In this document: positions 46,158 through 54,342 of the stretch, one piece after another
Numbering within the stretch: the first letter of the stretch is position 1
Layout of the letters: the number at the start of each line of letters is the position of its first letter
Source: Pseudomonas sp. W4I3
GTDB lineage: Bacteria; Pseudomonadota; Gammaproteobacteria; Pseudomonadales; Pseudomonadaceae
Length of the DNA stretch: 64,000 nt
Assembly: GCF_030816195.1 (NCBI RefSeq)
Contig: NZ_JAUSXS010000001.1
Location: 3,743,501 to 3,807,500 of the forward strand
Direction: 5' to 3'
The notes under the pieces: model-generated
The model's database searches: none
What the model was told of the DNA's origin: nothing
What the model saw: the letters and a program-made list of their open reading frames with translations, nothing else
Made by a program: the position numbers and the translations under genes

Positions 46158-46909
46158 TCAAGACGCCACAACAGCTCGCGGTGATGCGCGAATCCGGGCG
46201 TCTGCTGGCACAGGTGTTCAGTATGCTCGACGGCTTCGTCGCCGCCGGCCGCTCGACCCTGGAGCTGGACAGCGCCGTCGAAACCTTCATACGCCAAGCG
46301 TTGAAGGCCCGCCCGGCGAGCCTCGGGCAATATGACTACCCCTTCTGCATCAACACCTCGATCAACGAAGTGGTGTGCCATGGCATGCCCAGCGCGAAGG
46401 AAATCCTCAAGGACGGCGACATCATCAACATCGACATCACCCTGGAAAAAGGCGGCTTTATCGCCGACTCCAGCAAGATGTACATGATCGGCACCGTCAC
46501 CCCCAAGGCGCGCCGCCTGGTGGAGATGACGTTCGAAGCGATGTGGGCGGGCATCCGCCAGGTCAGGCCCGGCGCCCGTCTGGGTGATATCGGCCATGCG
46601 ATCCAGCGTCACGCCCAGGCTAACGGCTACAGCGTGGTACGTGAATACTGCGGCCATGGCATTGGCCGGGAAATGCACGAAGAGCCACAAATCCTGCACT
46701 TCGGCCGCCCCGGCACCGGGCTGGAACTGCGTGAAGGCATGGTGTTTACCATTGAGCCGATGCTCAATCAGGGCAGCGCCAAGGTGCGCAGCCTGAAGGA
46801 CGGCTGGACGGTGGTGACCAAGGACAACAGCCTGTCGGCGCAATGGGAACATACGGTCGCGGTGACGGCGGATGGGTTCGAGGTGCTGACGTTGCAAGCG
46901 AGCGCCTGA
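46154..46909 (+). CDS. map: Type I methionine aminopeptidase
   Basis: A 251-residue dinuclear metalloprotease removing the initiator methionine. The five metal ligands are in place: D94 (NIDIT), D105 (DSSKM), H168 (CGHGIG), E201 (TIEPM), E232 (QWEH), with H76 in the active site. Translationally coupled to the ParD-like gene. It is not beside rpsB, where the housekeeping map usually lies, so it may be a second, conditionally expressed copy. Confidence 0.92.
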   Translation: MIKTPQQLAVMRESGRLLAQVFSMLDGFVAAGRSTLELDSAVETFIRQALKARPASLGQYDYPFCINTSINEVVCHGMPSAKEILKDGDIINIDITLEKGGFIADSSKMYMIGTVTPKARRLVEMTFEAMWAGIRQVRPGARLGDIGHAIQRHAQANGYSVVREYCGHGIGREMHEEPQILHFGRPGTGLELREGMVFTIEPMLNQGSAKVRSLKDGWTVVTKDNSLSAQWEHTVAVTADGFEVLTLQASA

Positions 46910-46936
46910 ACAACCTCCACCGTTGGATGAGGCGCG

Positions 46937-48523
46937 CTACCACACTTGCCCTTGGCGTTTTAGTTCCAGGCGCCGCACGAACTCCTCCAGCACCAGGCCA
47001 TAGAGGTCGTCCTGCAAATAGGCATCCTCAATGCCTGCGTCCAGGTTGGGATTGTCGTTGACCTCGATCACCACCACTTTGTCGCCGGACTGCTTGAGGT
47101 CTACACCGTAGAGGCCATCGCCGATCAGGTTGGCGGTCTTCACGGCCAGTTCCACCACCGCCTTGGGCGCTTCGTGAACGGCCAGGGTGCGGCATTCGCC
47201 ATTGATGTCCTGGCCGATGGCCTTGTGATTGTAGATCTGCCAATGGCCCTTGGACATGAAGTACTGGCAGGCAAAGATCGGCTTGCGGTTGAGCACACCG
47301 ATACGCCAGTCGTACTCGGTGTAGAAGAACTCCTGAGCGAGCAGCAGCACCGAATGCTCGAACAACTCGGCGGTGGCCTTGAGCAACGCCTCCTGGCTCT
47401 CCACCTTGATCACGCCACGGGAAAAGCAGCCGTCGGGGATCTTCAATACCAACGGGAACCCCAAGCGCTCGCCGACCCGCTCAAAGTCTTCCGGTCGTTC
47501 CTTGTAGAGAATCTCGGTGGCGGGCATGCCCAACTGATGGCTGTTGAGCAAGTCGGTGAGGTAAACCTTGTTGGTACAGCGCAAGATCGATGCCGGATCG
47601 TCCATCACCACCAGGCCTTCGCTTTCGGCTTTCTTGGCAAAGCGATAGGTGTGGTTGTCGACGCTGGTGGTTTCGCGGATCAACAAGGCGTCGTACTCGG
47701 CCAGGCGCGCGTAATCCTTGCGCTCGATCAGGTCCACATCGATGCCCAGGCCCTTGCCTACCCGAACGAAATTCTCCAGCGCCCGCGCGTTGGACGGCGG
47801 CAGTTGCTCTTGAGGATCGTGGAGGATCGCCAGGTCATAGCGGGCCAGTCTGCGCGAGCGCGGTTGGCGCCAGATCTTACGGCTGAAGTTGTCGAGGGCG
47901 TGGGCGAATTGATCTTCCTGATCATCACGCAACTTATGCAATACGCCGGACTTGACCCCTTCGATGTGCCAGCCGTTATTCTTTTTGAAATCAACTAACA
48001 GGATTGGACACGGAAACGCTTCAAACAACTGACGGGCCAAGTCCTGCAACGGTTCTATATTGGTTCGACCAAAATAAAGCGTCAGAGTAAAGCCTTCGGT
48101 ATTGCTGTAAAGGTGGTGACTCAAGGCTTTATCGAGGGTTTTATCCAGGTCGTCCAGGGCCAGGCCGTACAACGCTTTTTTCGTCAGTTCGCTGATGGTG
48201 CGTACCGATGGGATCACCTTGTGCCCCCGCGCTTCGGCCAGCAGGGAGCAGTAGTAGCCATGCCCCAGGTACTTGTAGCCGCGGCACAGGTTGATCACCT
48301 GCACGCGCTTGCCCGTCTCGTTTTCACGCGTCTGCTCCAGATACTCCTGGGCGGTGACGATGTCTTCGCTGGGGAAGTAGGAGGCCCAGTCTTCCTTGCG
48401 TTCGACAATGATCACGACTTGACTTGCGCCTTTGGACGGGCCCGAAAAATAACCGCTGGAAGTTATTGTCGCCGCGACTGTTTGCTCGGATACTTCACGC
48501 CAATGACTGTGTACCGCCGACAT
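46937..48523 (-). CDS. RimK-family ATP-grasp ligase with N-terminal RLAN-type domain
   Basis: A 528-residue protein. The C-terminal two thirds is an ATP-grasp ligase (PLVLKIPDGCFSRGVIKVESQ, LLAQEFFYTEYDWRIGVLNRKPIFACQY, VVVIEVNDNPNLDAGIED); the N-terminal part (about 30-240) corresponds to the region found in long RimK-like proteins. These ligate amino acids to peptides or proteins; the substrate here is unknown, and it is longer than ribosomal-S6-modifying RimK (about 300 residues). Divergent from a GNAT gene with which it forms a recurring pair. Confidence 0.88.
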   Translation of the reverse strand: MSAVHSHWREVSEQTVAATITSSGYFSGPSKGASQVVIIVERKEDWASYFPSEDIVTAQEYLEQTRENETGKRVQVINLCRGYKYLGHGYYCSLLAEARGHKVIPSVRTISELTKKALYGLALDDLDKTLDKALSHHLYSNTEGFTLTLYFGRTNIEPLQDLARQLFEAFPCPILLVDFKKNNGWHIEGVKSGVLHKLRDDQEDQFAHALDNFSRKIWRQPRSRRLARYDLAILHDPQEQLPPSNARALENFVRVGKGLGIDVDLIERKDYARLAEYDALLIRETTSVDNHTYRFAKKAESEGLVVMDDPASILRCTNKVYLTDLLNSHQLGMPATEILYKERPEDFERVGERLGFPLVLKIPDGCFSRGVIKVESQEALLKATAELFEHSVLLLAQEFFYTEYDWRIGVLNRKPIFACQYFMSKGHWQIYNHKAIGQDINGECRTLAVHEAPKAVVELAVKTANLIGDGLYGVDLKQSGDKVVVIEVNDNPNLDAGIEDAYLQDDLYGLVLEEFVRRLELKRQGQVW

Positions 48524-48617
48524 AATATTTGATCCGCTTTAGAGAACTCGACCTTTTCTATTAAGCACGATCTTTTAGAGAAGTCCCGTTTCGTTACGCA
48601 ACTTTTACGGCGGTCAT

Positions 48618-49187
48618 ATGGCTCTTTCCTTTCGCGTTGCAACTCCGTGCGATGTGCCTGAACTGGTGGCACTGGAACAACATTGTTTCACCACCGACCG
48701 GCTGTCATCGCGCAGTTTTCAGTGGATGATCAGCCGCGCCCATGGCGAGTTGTTGGTCGCGGAGAACGACGGACAATTGCTTGGTTATGCGTTGGTGCTG
48801 TTCCACCGTGGCACCTCGCTGGCGCGCCTGTATTCCATCGCCATTGCCGAGCCTGCGCGTGGTCTGGGGCTGGGCAAACAATTGCTCGCGCGCATTGAGG
48901 CAATTGCGGTGGAACATGACTGCGCCTACCTGCGCCTGGAAGTGCGCAGCGATAACCCAGGCGCCCTCGCGCTGTATGAGCGAAGTGGCTACCGGCGCTT
49001 CGCCCTGATCAACGACTATTACGAAGACCACACCGACGCCCTGCGCCTGGAGAAGCGCATCGTCCAGCACCGCCAGCCCCTGGACTGCCAACACCTGCCG
49101 GTCAGCCATGGGGAATTCGAGCGCATGTGCCGGTTCGGTAATAACAAACTGCGTGCGGCCGTGGTGGTCTTCAAGCCACTTGCCTGA
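48618..49187 (+). CDS. GNAT acetyltransferase paired with RimK-like ligase
   Basis: A 189-residue acetyltransferase with the RimI-type acetyl-CoA motif (YSIAIAEPARGLGLGKQLLARIEAIA, then DNPGALALYERSGY). Divergent from the RimK-family gene across 94 bp, suggesting joint regulation. Related proteins in other bacteria are fused to a C39-like peptidase; that domain is absent here. Its last 17 bases overlap the 3' end of sfnG on the other strand. Confidence 0.82.
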   Translation: MALSFRVATPCDVPELVALEQHCFTTDRLSSRSFQWMISRAHGELLVAENDGQLLGYALVLFHRGTSLARLYSIAIAEPARGLGLGKQLLARIEAIAVEHDCAYLRLEVRSDNPGALALYERSGYRRFALINDYYEDHTDALRLEKRIVQHRQPLDCQHLPVSHGEFERMCRFGNNKLRAAVVVFKPLA

Positions 49188-50256
49188 TTCCGGCCTTGGC
49201 CTCCAGCTCACGCACCAGCGGTAACACGCGCTTGCCGAAGTACTCGACTTCTTCCTGGAAATGCAGGAACCCGGCCAGCACCAGGTCCACGCCGACCGCC
49301 TTGAGCGCAACGATGCGCTCGGCGATCTGCTGCGGCGTGCCGATCAGGTTGGTCTTGAAGCCGTCGTTGTACTGCACCAGGTCCTCAAAACTGGATTTGG
49401 CCCAGTTGCCCTCGCCTTCCGGTGAGGCCTTGCCGGCTTGTTTGGCCGCGTCACCAAAGGCGTTGACCGCTTCCGGGTCGGCCTTGTCGATGATATCCGC
49501 CAAGACGGCGCGCGCCTCTTCCTCGGTGTCGCGGGCGATGATGAAGGCGTTGACGCCGACTTTGACCGAATGGTTATTCGCCGCTGCCTTGGCGCGGAGG
49601 TCATCGACCTGGGCCTTGATGCCTTCCGGCGTATTGCCGTTGGTGAAGTACCAGTCCGACACGCGCGCGGCCATGTCCCGCGCCGCCCGTGAGCTGCCGC
49701 CCTGGAATACCTCTGGATGGCCCAGCGGCTTGGGCTTGAGGGTGTAATTGTTGAAGCGGTAGAAGTCGCCCTTGAAGGTGAAGTCATCCTGGGTCCAGAT
49801 GCCTTTCAAGGCACGGATGAACTCTTCGGAGCGACGATAGCGCTCATCATGCTCCAGCCAGGGTTCACCAATGGCCTGGAACTCGCCCTTGAACCAGCCG
49901 CTGACGATATTGACCGCGATACGGCCGTTGGTGAGCTGGTCGATGGTCGCCAGTTGCTTGGCCGCCAGCGCCGGCTGCCACGGGCCCGGCAGGATCGCCG
50001 CAATCACCTTGAGGGTGGTGGTGGCCGCGAGCAGCGCGTGGCTGAAGGCTACCGACTCGTGCTGGTTCTCGGCGCCGTAGCCGGCGGTGAAGCGAATCTG
50101 GGTCAGGCCGTATTCGAAGCCGGCAGCTTCGGCCAGTTGCGCCAGTTTGCGGTTGTAGTCGATGCCCCAATGGGTGCGTTGCTCGATCTTGCTGACCACC
50201 AGCCCACCGCTGACGTTGGGCACCCAATAGGCAAATTTCACGGCTTGCTGACTCAT
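49171..50256 (-). CDS. sfnG: Dimethyl-sulfone monooxygenase SfnG
   Basis: A 361-residue FMNH2-dependent luciferase-like monooxygenase converting dimethyl sulfone to methanesulfinate for sulfur supply. It starts MSQQAVKFAYWVPNVSGGLV and contains ATIDQLTNGRIAVNIVSGWFKGEFQAIGE and FQGGSSRAARDMAARVSDWYF, closely matching the SfnG I know from P. putida. The ATG at 50256 has AGGAG upstream. A sigma-54 promoter lies 40 bp before the start. No SfnF reductase gene is adjacent. Confidence 0.92.
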   Translation of the reverse strand: MSQQAVKFAYWVPNVSGGLVVSKIEQRTHWGIDYNRKLAQLAEAAGFEYGLTQIRFTAGYGAENQHESVAFSHALLAATTTLKVIAAILPGPWQPALAAKQLATIDQLTNGRIAVNIVSGWFKGEFQAIGEPWLEHDERYRRSEEFIRALKGIWTQDDFTFKGDFYRFNNYTLKPKPLGHPEVFQGGSSRAARDMAARVSDWYFTNGNTPEGIKAQVDDLRAKAAANNHSVKVGVNAFIIARDTEEEARAVLADIIDKADPEAVNAFGDAAKQAGKASPEGEGNWAKSSFEDLVQYNDGFKTNLIGTPQQIAERIVALKAVGVDLVLAGFLHFQEEVEYFGKRVLPLVRELEAKAGIRQVA

Positions 50257-50296
50257 TGAATAACTCCTCGCACACAGGGATGTACCCAGGGCCTGA

Positions 50297-50311
50297 GCAG
50301 CAAGCGTGCCA
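50297..50311 (-). promoter_or_regulatory. Sigma-54 promoter of sfnG
   Basis: On the minus strand TGGCACGCTTGCTGC, matching TGGCACG-N4-TTGC except one base in the -12 element and keeping the 10-bp GG-GC spacing. Expected start of transcription is near 50285. Confidence 0.75.
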
Positions 50312-50398
50312 GGCCGGGAAAACGCCCAGGCCAGGCGCGCTGCGCCGATATAGGCATGGACGCGCCGGTGTCGCAGACCGTGCTGGTTTGTCGATCCG

Positions 50399-50416
50399 CT
50401 GTTGCCGGGGCAACAG
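50399..50416. promoter_or_regulatory. Palindromic site between divergent sigma-54 promoters
   Basis: CTGTTGCC-GG-GGCAACAG, perfect 8-bp arms, located 41 bp upstream of one sigma-54 promoter and 88 bp upstream of the other. It is a likely binding site for an SfnR-type enhancer-binding protein. Confidence 0.6.
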
Positions 50417-50456
50417 TGGATGAAGGTTTCAGCCCGTAAATACAGGCGTCGGCACC

Positions 50457-50472
50457 CGGCACGGACTGTGCA
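50457..50472 (+). promoter_or_regulatory. Sigma-54 promoter of the acyl-CoA-dehydrogenase-like gene
   Basis: CGGCACGGACTGTGCA matches TGGCACG-N4-TTGCA at all but two positions with correct GG-GC spacing; 36 bp before the ATG at 50509. Confidence 0.65.
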
Positions 50473-50508
50473 ATCACCCTGCATTGACCACTGCCGAGGA
50501 ACCGTGCC

Positions 50509-51747
50509 ATGACCGAACAACACGTGATCAACCCCCTGTCCACCGGCGTCGACTACCCGACCCTGGCTGCGCGCTTTCGGCCGATTTTCCAGCGCATCGC
50601 CGCTGGCGCGGTGGAACGCGAACTGAGCCGCACCCTGCCCTACGAACCGATCCAGTGGCTCAAGGAGGCCGGCTTTGGCGCAGTGCGCGTGCCCGTGGAG
50701 TACGGCGGTGGCGGCGCTTCCCTGCCGCAGCTGTTCGAACTGCTGATCGAATTGGCCGAAGCCGACTCCAACGTACCTCAAGCCCTGCGTGGGCACTTTG
50801 CCTTTGCCGAAGACCGCCTCAACGCGCCGCCCAGCGCCGCCCGCGACCTATGGTTCAAGCGCTTCGTGGACGGCGACATCGTTGGCTGCGCCTGGACCGA
50901 AATCGGCAACGTGGCCATCGGCGACGTGGTCACCCAGGTCAGCCCCGATGGCGAGCAGTGGACGCTCAACGGCGAAAAGTTCTACAGCACCGGCAGCATT
51001 TTCGCCGACTGGATCGACGTCTACGCCCAACGCAGCGACACCGGCGCCGACGTAATCGCCGCCACCCGCGCCCGCCAGCCAGGGGTGGTCCACAGCGATG
51101 ACTGGGACGGCTTCGGCCAGCGCACCACCGGCAGCGGTACATCGCGCTTTAACAATGCGGTGGTGGAGGCAGACAACGTCATCGACTTTGCCACACGGTT
51201 CAAATACCAGACCGCGTTCTACCAGTTGGTGCTGCTCGCCAGCCTGGCGGGCATCGGCCGCGCAGCCCTGCGCGACGTGGCACACCAGGTGCGCAGCCGA
51301 CAGCGCATCTACAGCCATGGCAATGCGCCCCACGTCAGCCAGGACGCGCAGATTCAGCAAGTGGTGGGCGAAGTGGCGGCCCTGGTCTACGCCGCCGAGG
51401 CCAGCGCCTTGAAAGCCACGCTGCCAGCGCAACGGGCGTACCTGGCGCGTTTTGGTGGGGATGAAGCCGTGGAGCGCGAAGCCAATGTGGCGGCGGAAAT
51501 TGAATCGGCCACTGCGCAGGTGGTGGTGTCGGACCTGATCCAGCGCGCTACCAGTCAATTGTTCAATGCACTGGGGGCTTCGGATGTGCGCCAGGGTAAA
51601 GCGCTGGATCGACATTGGCGCAATGCGCGGACAGTGTCTTCGCATAACCCGGTGATCTACAAGGCGCGGATCGTGGGGGATTGGGTGGTTAATGGGGCTG
51701 AACCGCCATTTGTCTGGCAAATCGGCAACGGCCCGGCCAAGGCCTGA
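50509..51747 (+). CDS. Acyl-CoA-dehydrogenase-fold sulfur-acquisition oxidoreductase (DszC/SfnB-like)
   Basis: A 412-residue flavin enzyme of the acyl-CoA dehydrogenase superfamily. N-terminal helical domain, mid beta-domain (WTEIGNVAIGDVV, WTLNGEKFYSTGS) and C-terminal four-helix bundle, but the usual dehydrogenase catalytic glutamate region is replaced as in DszC-type flavin monooxygenases. Proteins of this type are co-regulated with sulfonate and sulfone use. Shared regulation with sfnG supports a role in releasing sulfur from an organosulfur compound; the substrate is not known. Confidence 0.82.
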   Translation: MTEQHVINPLSTGVDYPTLAARFRPIFQRIAAGAVERELSRTLPYEPIQWLKEAGFGAVRVPVEYGGGGASLPQLFELLIELAEADSNVPQALRGHFAFAEDRLNAPPSAARDLWFKRFVDGDIVGCAWTEIGNVAIGDVVTQVSPDGEQWTLNGEKFYSTGSIFADWIDVYAQRSDTGADVIAATRARQPGVVHSDDWDGFGQRTTGSGTSRFNNAVVEADNVIDFATRFKYQTAFYQLVLLASLAGIGRAALRDVAHQVRSRQRIYSHGNAPHVSQDAQIQQVVGEVAALVYAAEASALKATLPAQRAYLARFGGDEAVEREANVAAEIESATAQVVVSDLIQRATSQLFNALGASDVRQGKALDRHWRNARTVSSHNPVIYKARIVGDWVVNGAEPPFVWQIGNGPAKA

Positions 51748-51764
51748 GGCCTGAGGCCTGAGGC
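51741..51764. repeat. Short tandem repeat over the stop codon
   Basis: Three copies of GGCCTGA plus GGC. The first copy contains the TGA stop of the preceding gene. Probably slippage with no function. Confidence 0.7.
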
Positions 51765-51772
51765 CGGTCAAA

Positions 51773-51966
51773 AATGTGCGAGGGGGCTTGCCCTAATGCC
51801 AGTCAGTTAAGCGAAAAGGACCCCTGTAGGAGCGAGCTTGCTCGCGAAAAACGTCCAGGCGACGCGTTCATGCTGAATAAACGCGGGGAGTCTGAGTTCT
51901 TCGCGAGCAAGCGCTCCTACAAAAAGTCTTAACTGACTGGCATTAGGGCTTGCCCCCTCCCACATT
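51773..51966. repeat. Nested REPINs with extended 39-bp outer arms
   Basis: Outer arms at 51773-51811 and 51928-51966 are near-perfect inverted repeats and include not only REP sequence but also TAATGCCAGTCAGTTAAG and its complement. They enclose a complete REPIN of the other family at 51825-51921. The right arm runs up to the stop codon of the TauE-like gene. Confidence 0.88.
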
Positions 51967-52751
51967 TAGAATGCGAGCTTGTAACCCACCGCCATCAACA
52001 TCACCGCCAGGCACGGACGCAGCACAGCGTCCGGGATTCTGCCGGTCATGTGGCTGCCCAGGTAAATGCCCGGCAACGACCCCATCAACAAAAAGCCCAA
52101 CAACTGCCAATCCATATTGCCCATGCTGGCATGCCCCAACCCTGCCACCAGGGTCAGCGGCACGGCATGGGCGATTTCGGTACCGACCAGGCGACGCGTG
52201 GCCAGGAACGGATACAGAATAAACAACGCCACCGTACCCAGCGCCCCGGCACCGATGGAGGTCAGGGCTACCATGGTACCGAGCACCGCACCGGTCACCA
52301 CGGTCAGCGCGTTCAGGTTGCGCGGGCTCATGTGATAGTCATCGCCGGCATGGCGCTGGGCAAACGCCAACAGACTTTTCTTGAACAGGATCGCCAGGGC
52401 CGTCAGCAGCAGCACCACACCGAGGGCCTGCTTGATCATCGCGTTCATCGCACTCGGGTCGGTGTGCAGACTGGCGAGAAACCACAGGGTCAGCAATACC
52501 GCCGGCACACTGCCCAGGGTGAGCCAGCCAGTGATGGTCCAGTCGATGTTCCTGTTCTTGCTGTGCACCAGCACACCACCGGACTTGGTGATGGCGGCAT
52601 ACAACAGGTCAGTGCCCACGGCGGTGGCCGGGTTGATGCCGAACCACAACAGGATCGGCGTCATCAACGAGCCCCCGCCAACCCCGGTCATGCCTACGAT
52701 AAAACCCACGATCAGGCCAGCAACCACAAACCCCACATTACCCACATCCAT
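51966..52751 (-). CDS. TauE/SafE family sulfite/anion exporter
   Basis: A 261-residue inner-membrane protein with about eight helices; the family motif is seen at the N-terminus (GLIVGFIVGMTGVGGGSLMTPILLWF...GTDLLYAAITKSGG) and repeated in the second half (LTSIGAGALGTVALFILYPFLA...GTEIAHAVPLTLVAG). Such proteins move sulfite, sulfoacetate or related anions. Location beside the sfn genes suggests export of sulfite or a sulfonate by-product of organosulfur use. Confidence 0.88.
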   Translation of the reverse strand: MDVGNVGFVVAGLIVGFIVGMTGVGGGSLMTPILLWFGINPATAVGTDLLYAAITKSGGVLVHSKNRNIDWTITGWLTLGSVPAVLLTLWFLASLHTDPSAMNAMIKQALGVVLLLTALAILFKKSLLAFAQRHAGDDYHMSPRNLNALTVVTGAVLGTMVALTSIGAGALGTVALFILYPFLATRRLVGTEIAHAVPLTLVAGLGHASMGNMDWQLLGFLLMGSLPGIYLGSHMTGRIPDAVLRPCLAVMLMAVGYKLAF

Positions 52752-52801
52752 TACAGCTACCTGCGGCCTTATAAATTTCTGGCGGCAGGATAGCGATTTT
52801 T

Positions 52802-52816
52802 CTTATAACCACTTAT
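52802..52816 (-). promoter_or_regulatory. Candidate CysB-like site upstream of the TauE-like gene
   Basis: On the minus strand ATAAGTGGTTATAAG contains two ATAAG half-sites, a pattern seen before sulfur-regulated genes. Only sequence similarity and the sulfur context support it. Confidence 0.3.
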
Positions 52817-52842
52817 ATCAATATGATCTGACTTTATGCCTT

Positions 52843-53613
52843 TTAGCCAAGTCGATGGCAGACGTAGGCCTGGGTCTGATACGGGAAAGCGACGGTGTCC
52901 CGGCCCTTCAGGGCCGGATGCGTGTCGATCAGTGCCTGCAACTGTGCCGTGACCGCTGCCTTGGGACCCTCAGCCAACGCAGCGATAAAGCTCACGGAGA
53001 GGAAGCGGTCCATGATCACTTCCTGAGGGCTGCCCACATGGCTGTAGGGAAAACAGGTCATCTCAGGGTCGGAAAAGTACTCGCCGGTAAAGGCTTCACG
53101 CCAGCGACCGGTATGAAAACGCGGGGTGTCGCCCTCGTAGGGGGTGATGATCCGGGTGATGGCCGCGACCCAATCCACCGATTCATCCCGCACGTTCCAG
53201 ACCAGGCCAAGGCGGCCGTTGGCCTTGAGCACGCGATGGATCTCCGCCAATGCGGCCTCGGTGGAAAACCAATGGAACGCCTGGGCACACACCACCGCGT
53301 CCGCGCTGGCAGCAGGCAGAGGGATGGACTGCGCGGTGCCATTGACCAGGCGCACATCCGGCAGAAGCCTGGTCAACTGGGCACCCATTTCGGCCACCGG
53401 TTCGACCGCCGTCAACGTTGGCGCCAGGGTGCTGAGCAAACGCGTGAACTTGCCGGTGCCGGCCCCCAGATCAACCACATTTGACTGGCCGTCGATGTGC
53501 AAGGCCTGCGCCAGCCAGCCCGTGAGCTGCCTCGGATAGTCCGGCCGGCCTTGGGCGTAGGTGACGGCCTGGGTAGAGAAACCTTGTTGAGCAGACGTGT
53601 GTACACCAGTCAT
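52843..53613 (-). CDS. Class I SAM-dependent methyltransferase
   Basis: A 256-residue methyltransferase. SAM-binding motif I VVDLGAGTGKFTRLL, then AVEPVAEM and ADAVVCAQAFHWF, the UbiE/methyltransf_11 pattern. Start MTGVHTSAQQGF at 53613 with AAGGAGAG upstream; the further in-frame ATG at 53664 lies before that site. Substrate unknown. Confidence 0.88.
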   Translation of the reverse strand: MTGVHTSAQQGFSTQAVTYAQGRPDYPRQLTGWLAQALHIDGQSNVVDLGAGTGKFTRLLSTLAPTLTAVEPVAEMGAQLTRLLPDVRLVNGTAQSIPLPAASADAVVCAQAFHWFSTEAALAEIHRVLKANGRLGLVWNVRDESVDWVAAITRIITPYEGDTPRFHTGRWREAFTGEYFSDPEMTCFPYSHVGSPQEVIMDRFLSVSFIAALAEGPKAAVTAQLQALIDTHPALKGRDTVAFPYQTQAYVCHRLG

Positions 53614-53751
53614 TGCCAATCTCTCCTTGGGTAAAGCGGGGGCACAGTGTGCGCCCTGGCACATTTATTTTCTAATCGCTGCATCCAATCGGGCTCGCCG
53701 TGGGTAGTCCTCTCAGTCACCCCGCTGTTTTACTGAAATGGAGAAGTACCC

Positions 53752-54273
53752 ATGAACGCTAAAGCCCTGCTCTGCCTCACCGGTCTGCTGGTCGCAAGCC
53801 CTGCCGTGTTTGCCCAGGCCGCTCTGCCCGACAGCATCAAGGTGCCGGATGGTCATAAGATTGCGCTGGAAACCACCGGTGTTGGCGAAATCACCTACGA
53901 ATGCCGCGACAAAGCCAACGCCGCCGGCCAGACCGAATGGACCTTCGTCGGGCCCAAGGCCGTATTGAACGACCGCAACGGCAAGCCAGTGGGCACCTAC
54001 TTCGGCCCGCCGGCGACCTGGCAAGCCAATGACGGCTCGAAAATCACCGGTACCCAGTTGGCCGTGGCACCGTCGGGCGCTGGCAACCTGCCGTATCAAC
54101 TGGTCAAGGCCAACCCGGCTGAAGGCAACGGCGCGATGCGGGGCGTGAGTTACATCCAGCGCGTCGCGCTCAAGGGCGGCGTCGCCCCCGCCAGCGCATG
54201 CACGATTGCCAACAAGGGCACGCAGCAAACCGTGAAGTACCAGGCAGACTACATTTTCTGGGCCGCTAACTGA
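53752..54273 (+). CDS. DUF3455 family secreted protein
   Basis: A 173-residue protein with a clear signal peptide (ALLCLTGLLVASPAVFAQA, cut near 22). The mature part matches DUF3455 (GVGEITYECRD, AVLNDRNGKPVGTYFGPPATW, GVSYIQRVALKGGVAPASACT). Function unknown; periplasmic or extracellular. TGGAGAAG precedes the ATG. Followed by a short REP-like hairpin and then the ECF operon, which may or may not be linked. Confidence 0.88.
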   Translation: MNAKALLCLTGLLVASPAVFAQAALPDSIKVPDGHKIALETTGVGEITYECRDKANAAGQTEWTFVGPKAVLNDRNGKPVGTYFGPPATWQANDGSKITGTQLAVAPSGAGNLPYQLVKANPAEGNGAMRGVSYIQRVALKGGVAPASACTIANKGTQQTVKYQADYIFWAAN

Positions 54274-54295
54274 GCAAACTCGGCTACGCTCGCCT

Positions 54296-54323
54296 TGTAG
54301 GCGCGAGGACGCTCGCCCCTACA
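54296..54323. repeat. Single REP-like hairpin
   Basis: TGTAGG-CGCGAG...CTCG-CCCCTACA, a solitary imperfect palindrome related to the TGTAGGAGCGAG REP family, between the DUF3455 gene and the ECF sigma gene. Confidence 0.65.
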
Positions 54324-54342
54324 ACGCGCAGACGTCTATTGA

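Noticed and set aside
45954-46909. A classical ParDE toxin-antitoxin module
   Set aside because: No ParE/RelE-type gene is present next to the ParD-like gene; the overlapping partner is an intact methionine aminopeptidase.
50257-50796. Extension of the sfnG frame upstream to 50796
   Set aside because: It runs through the sigma-54 promoter region and the opposite gene; the ATG at 50256 matches the known SfnG start.
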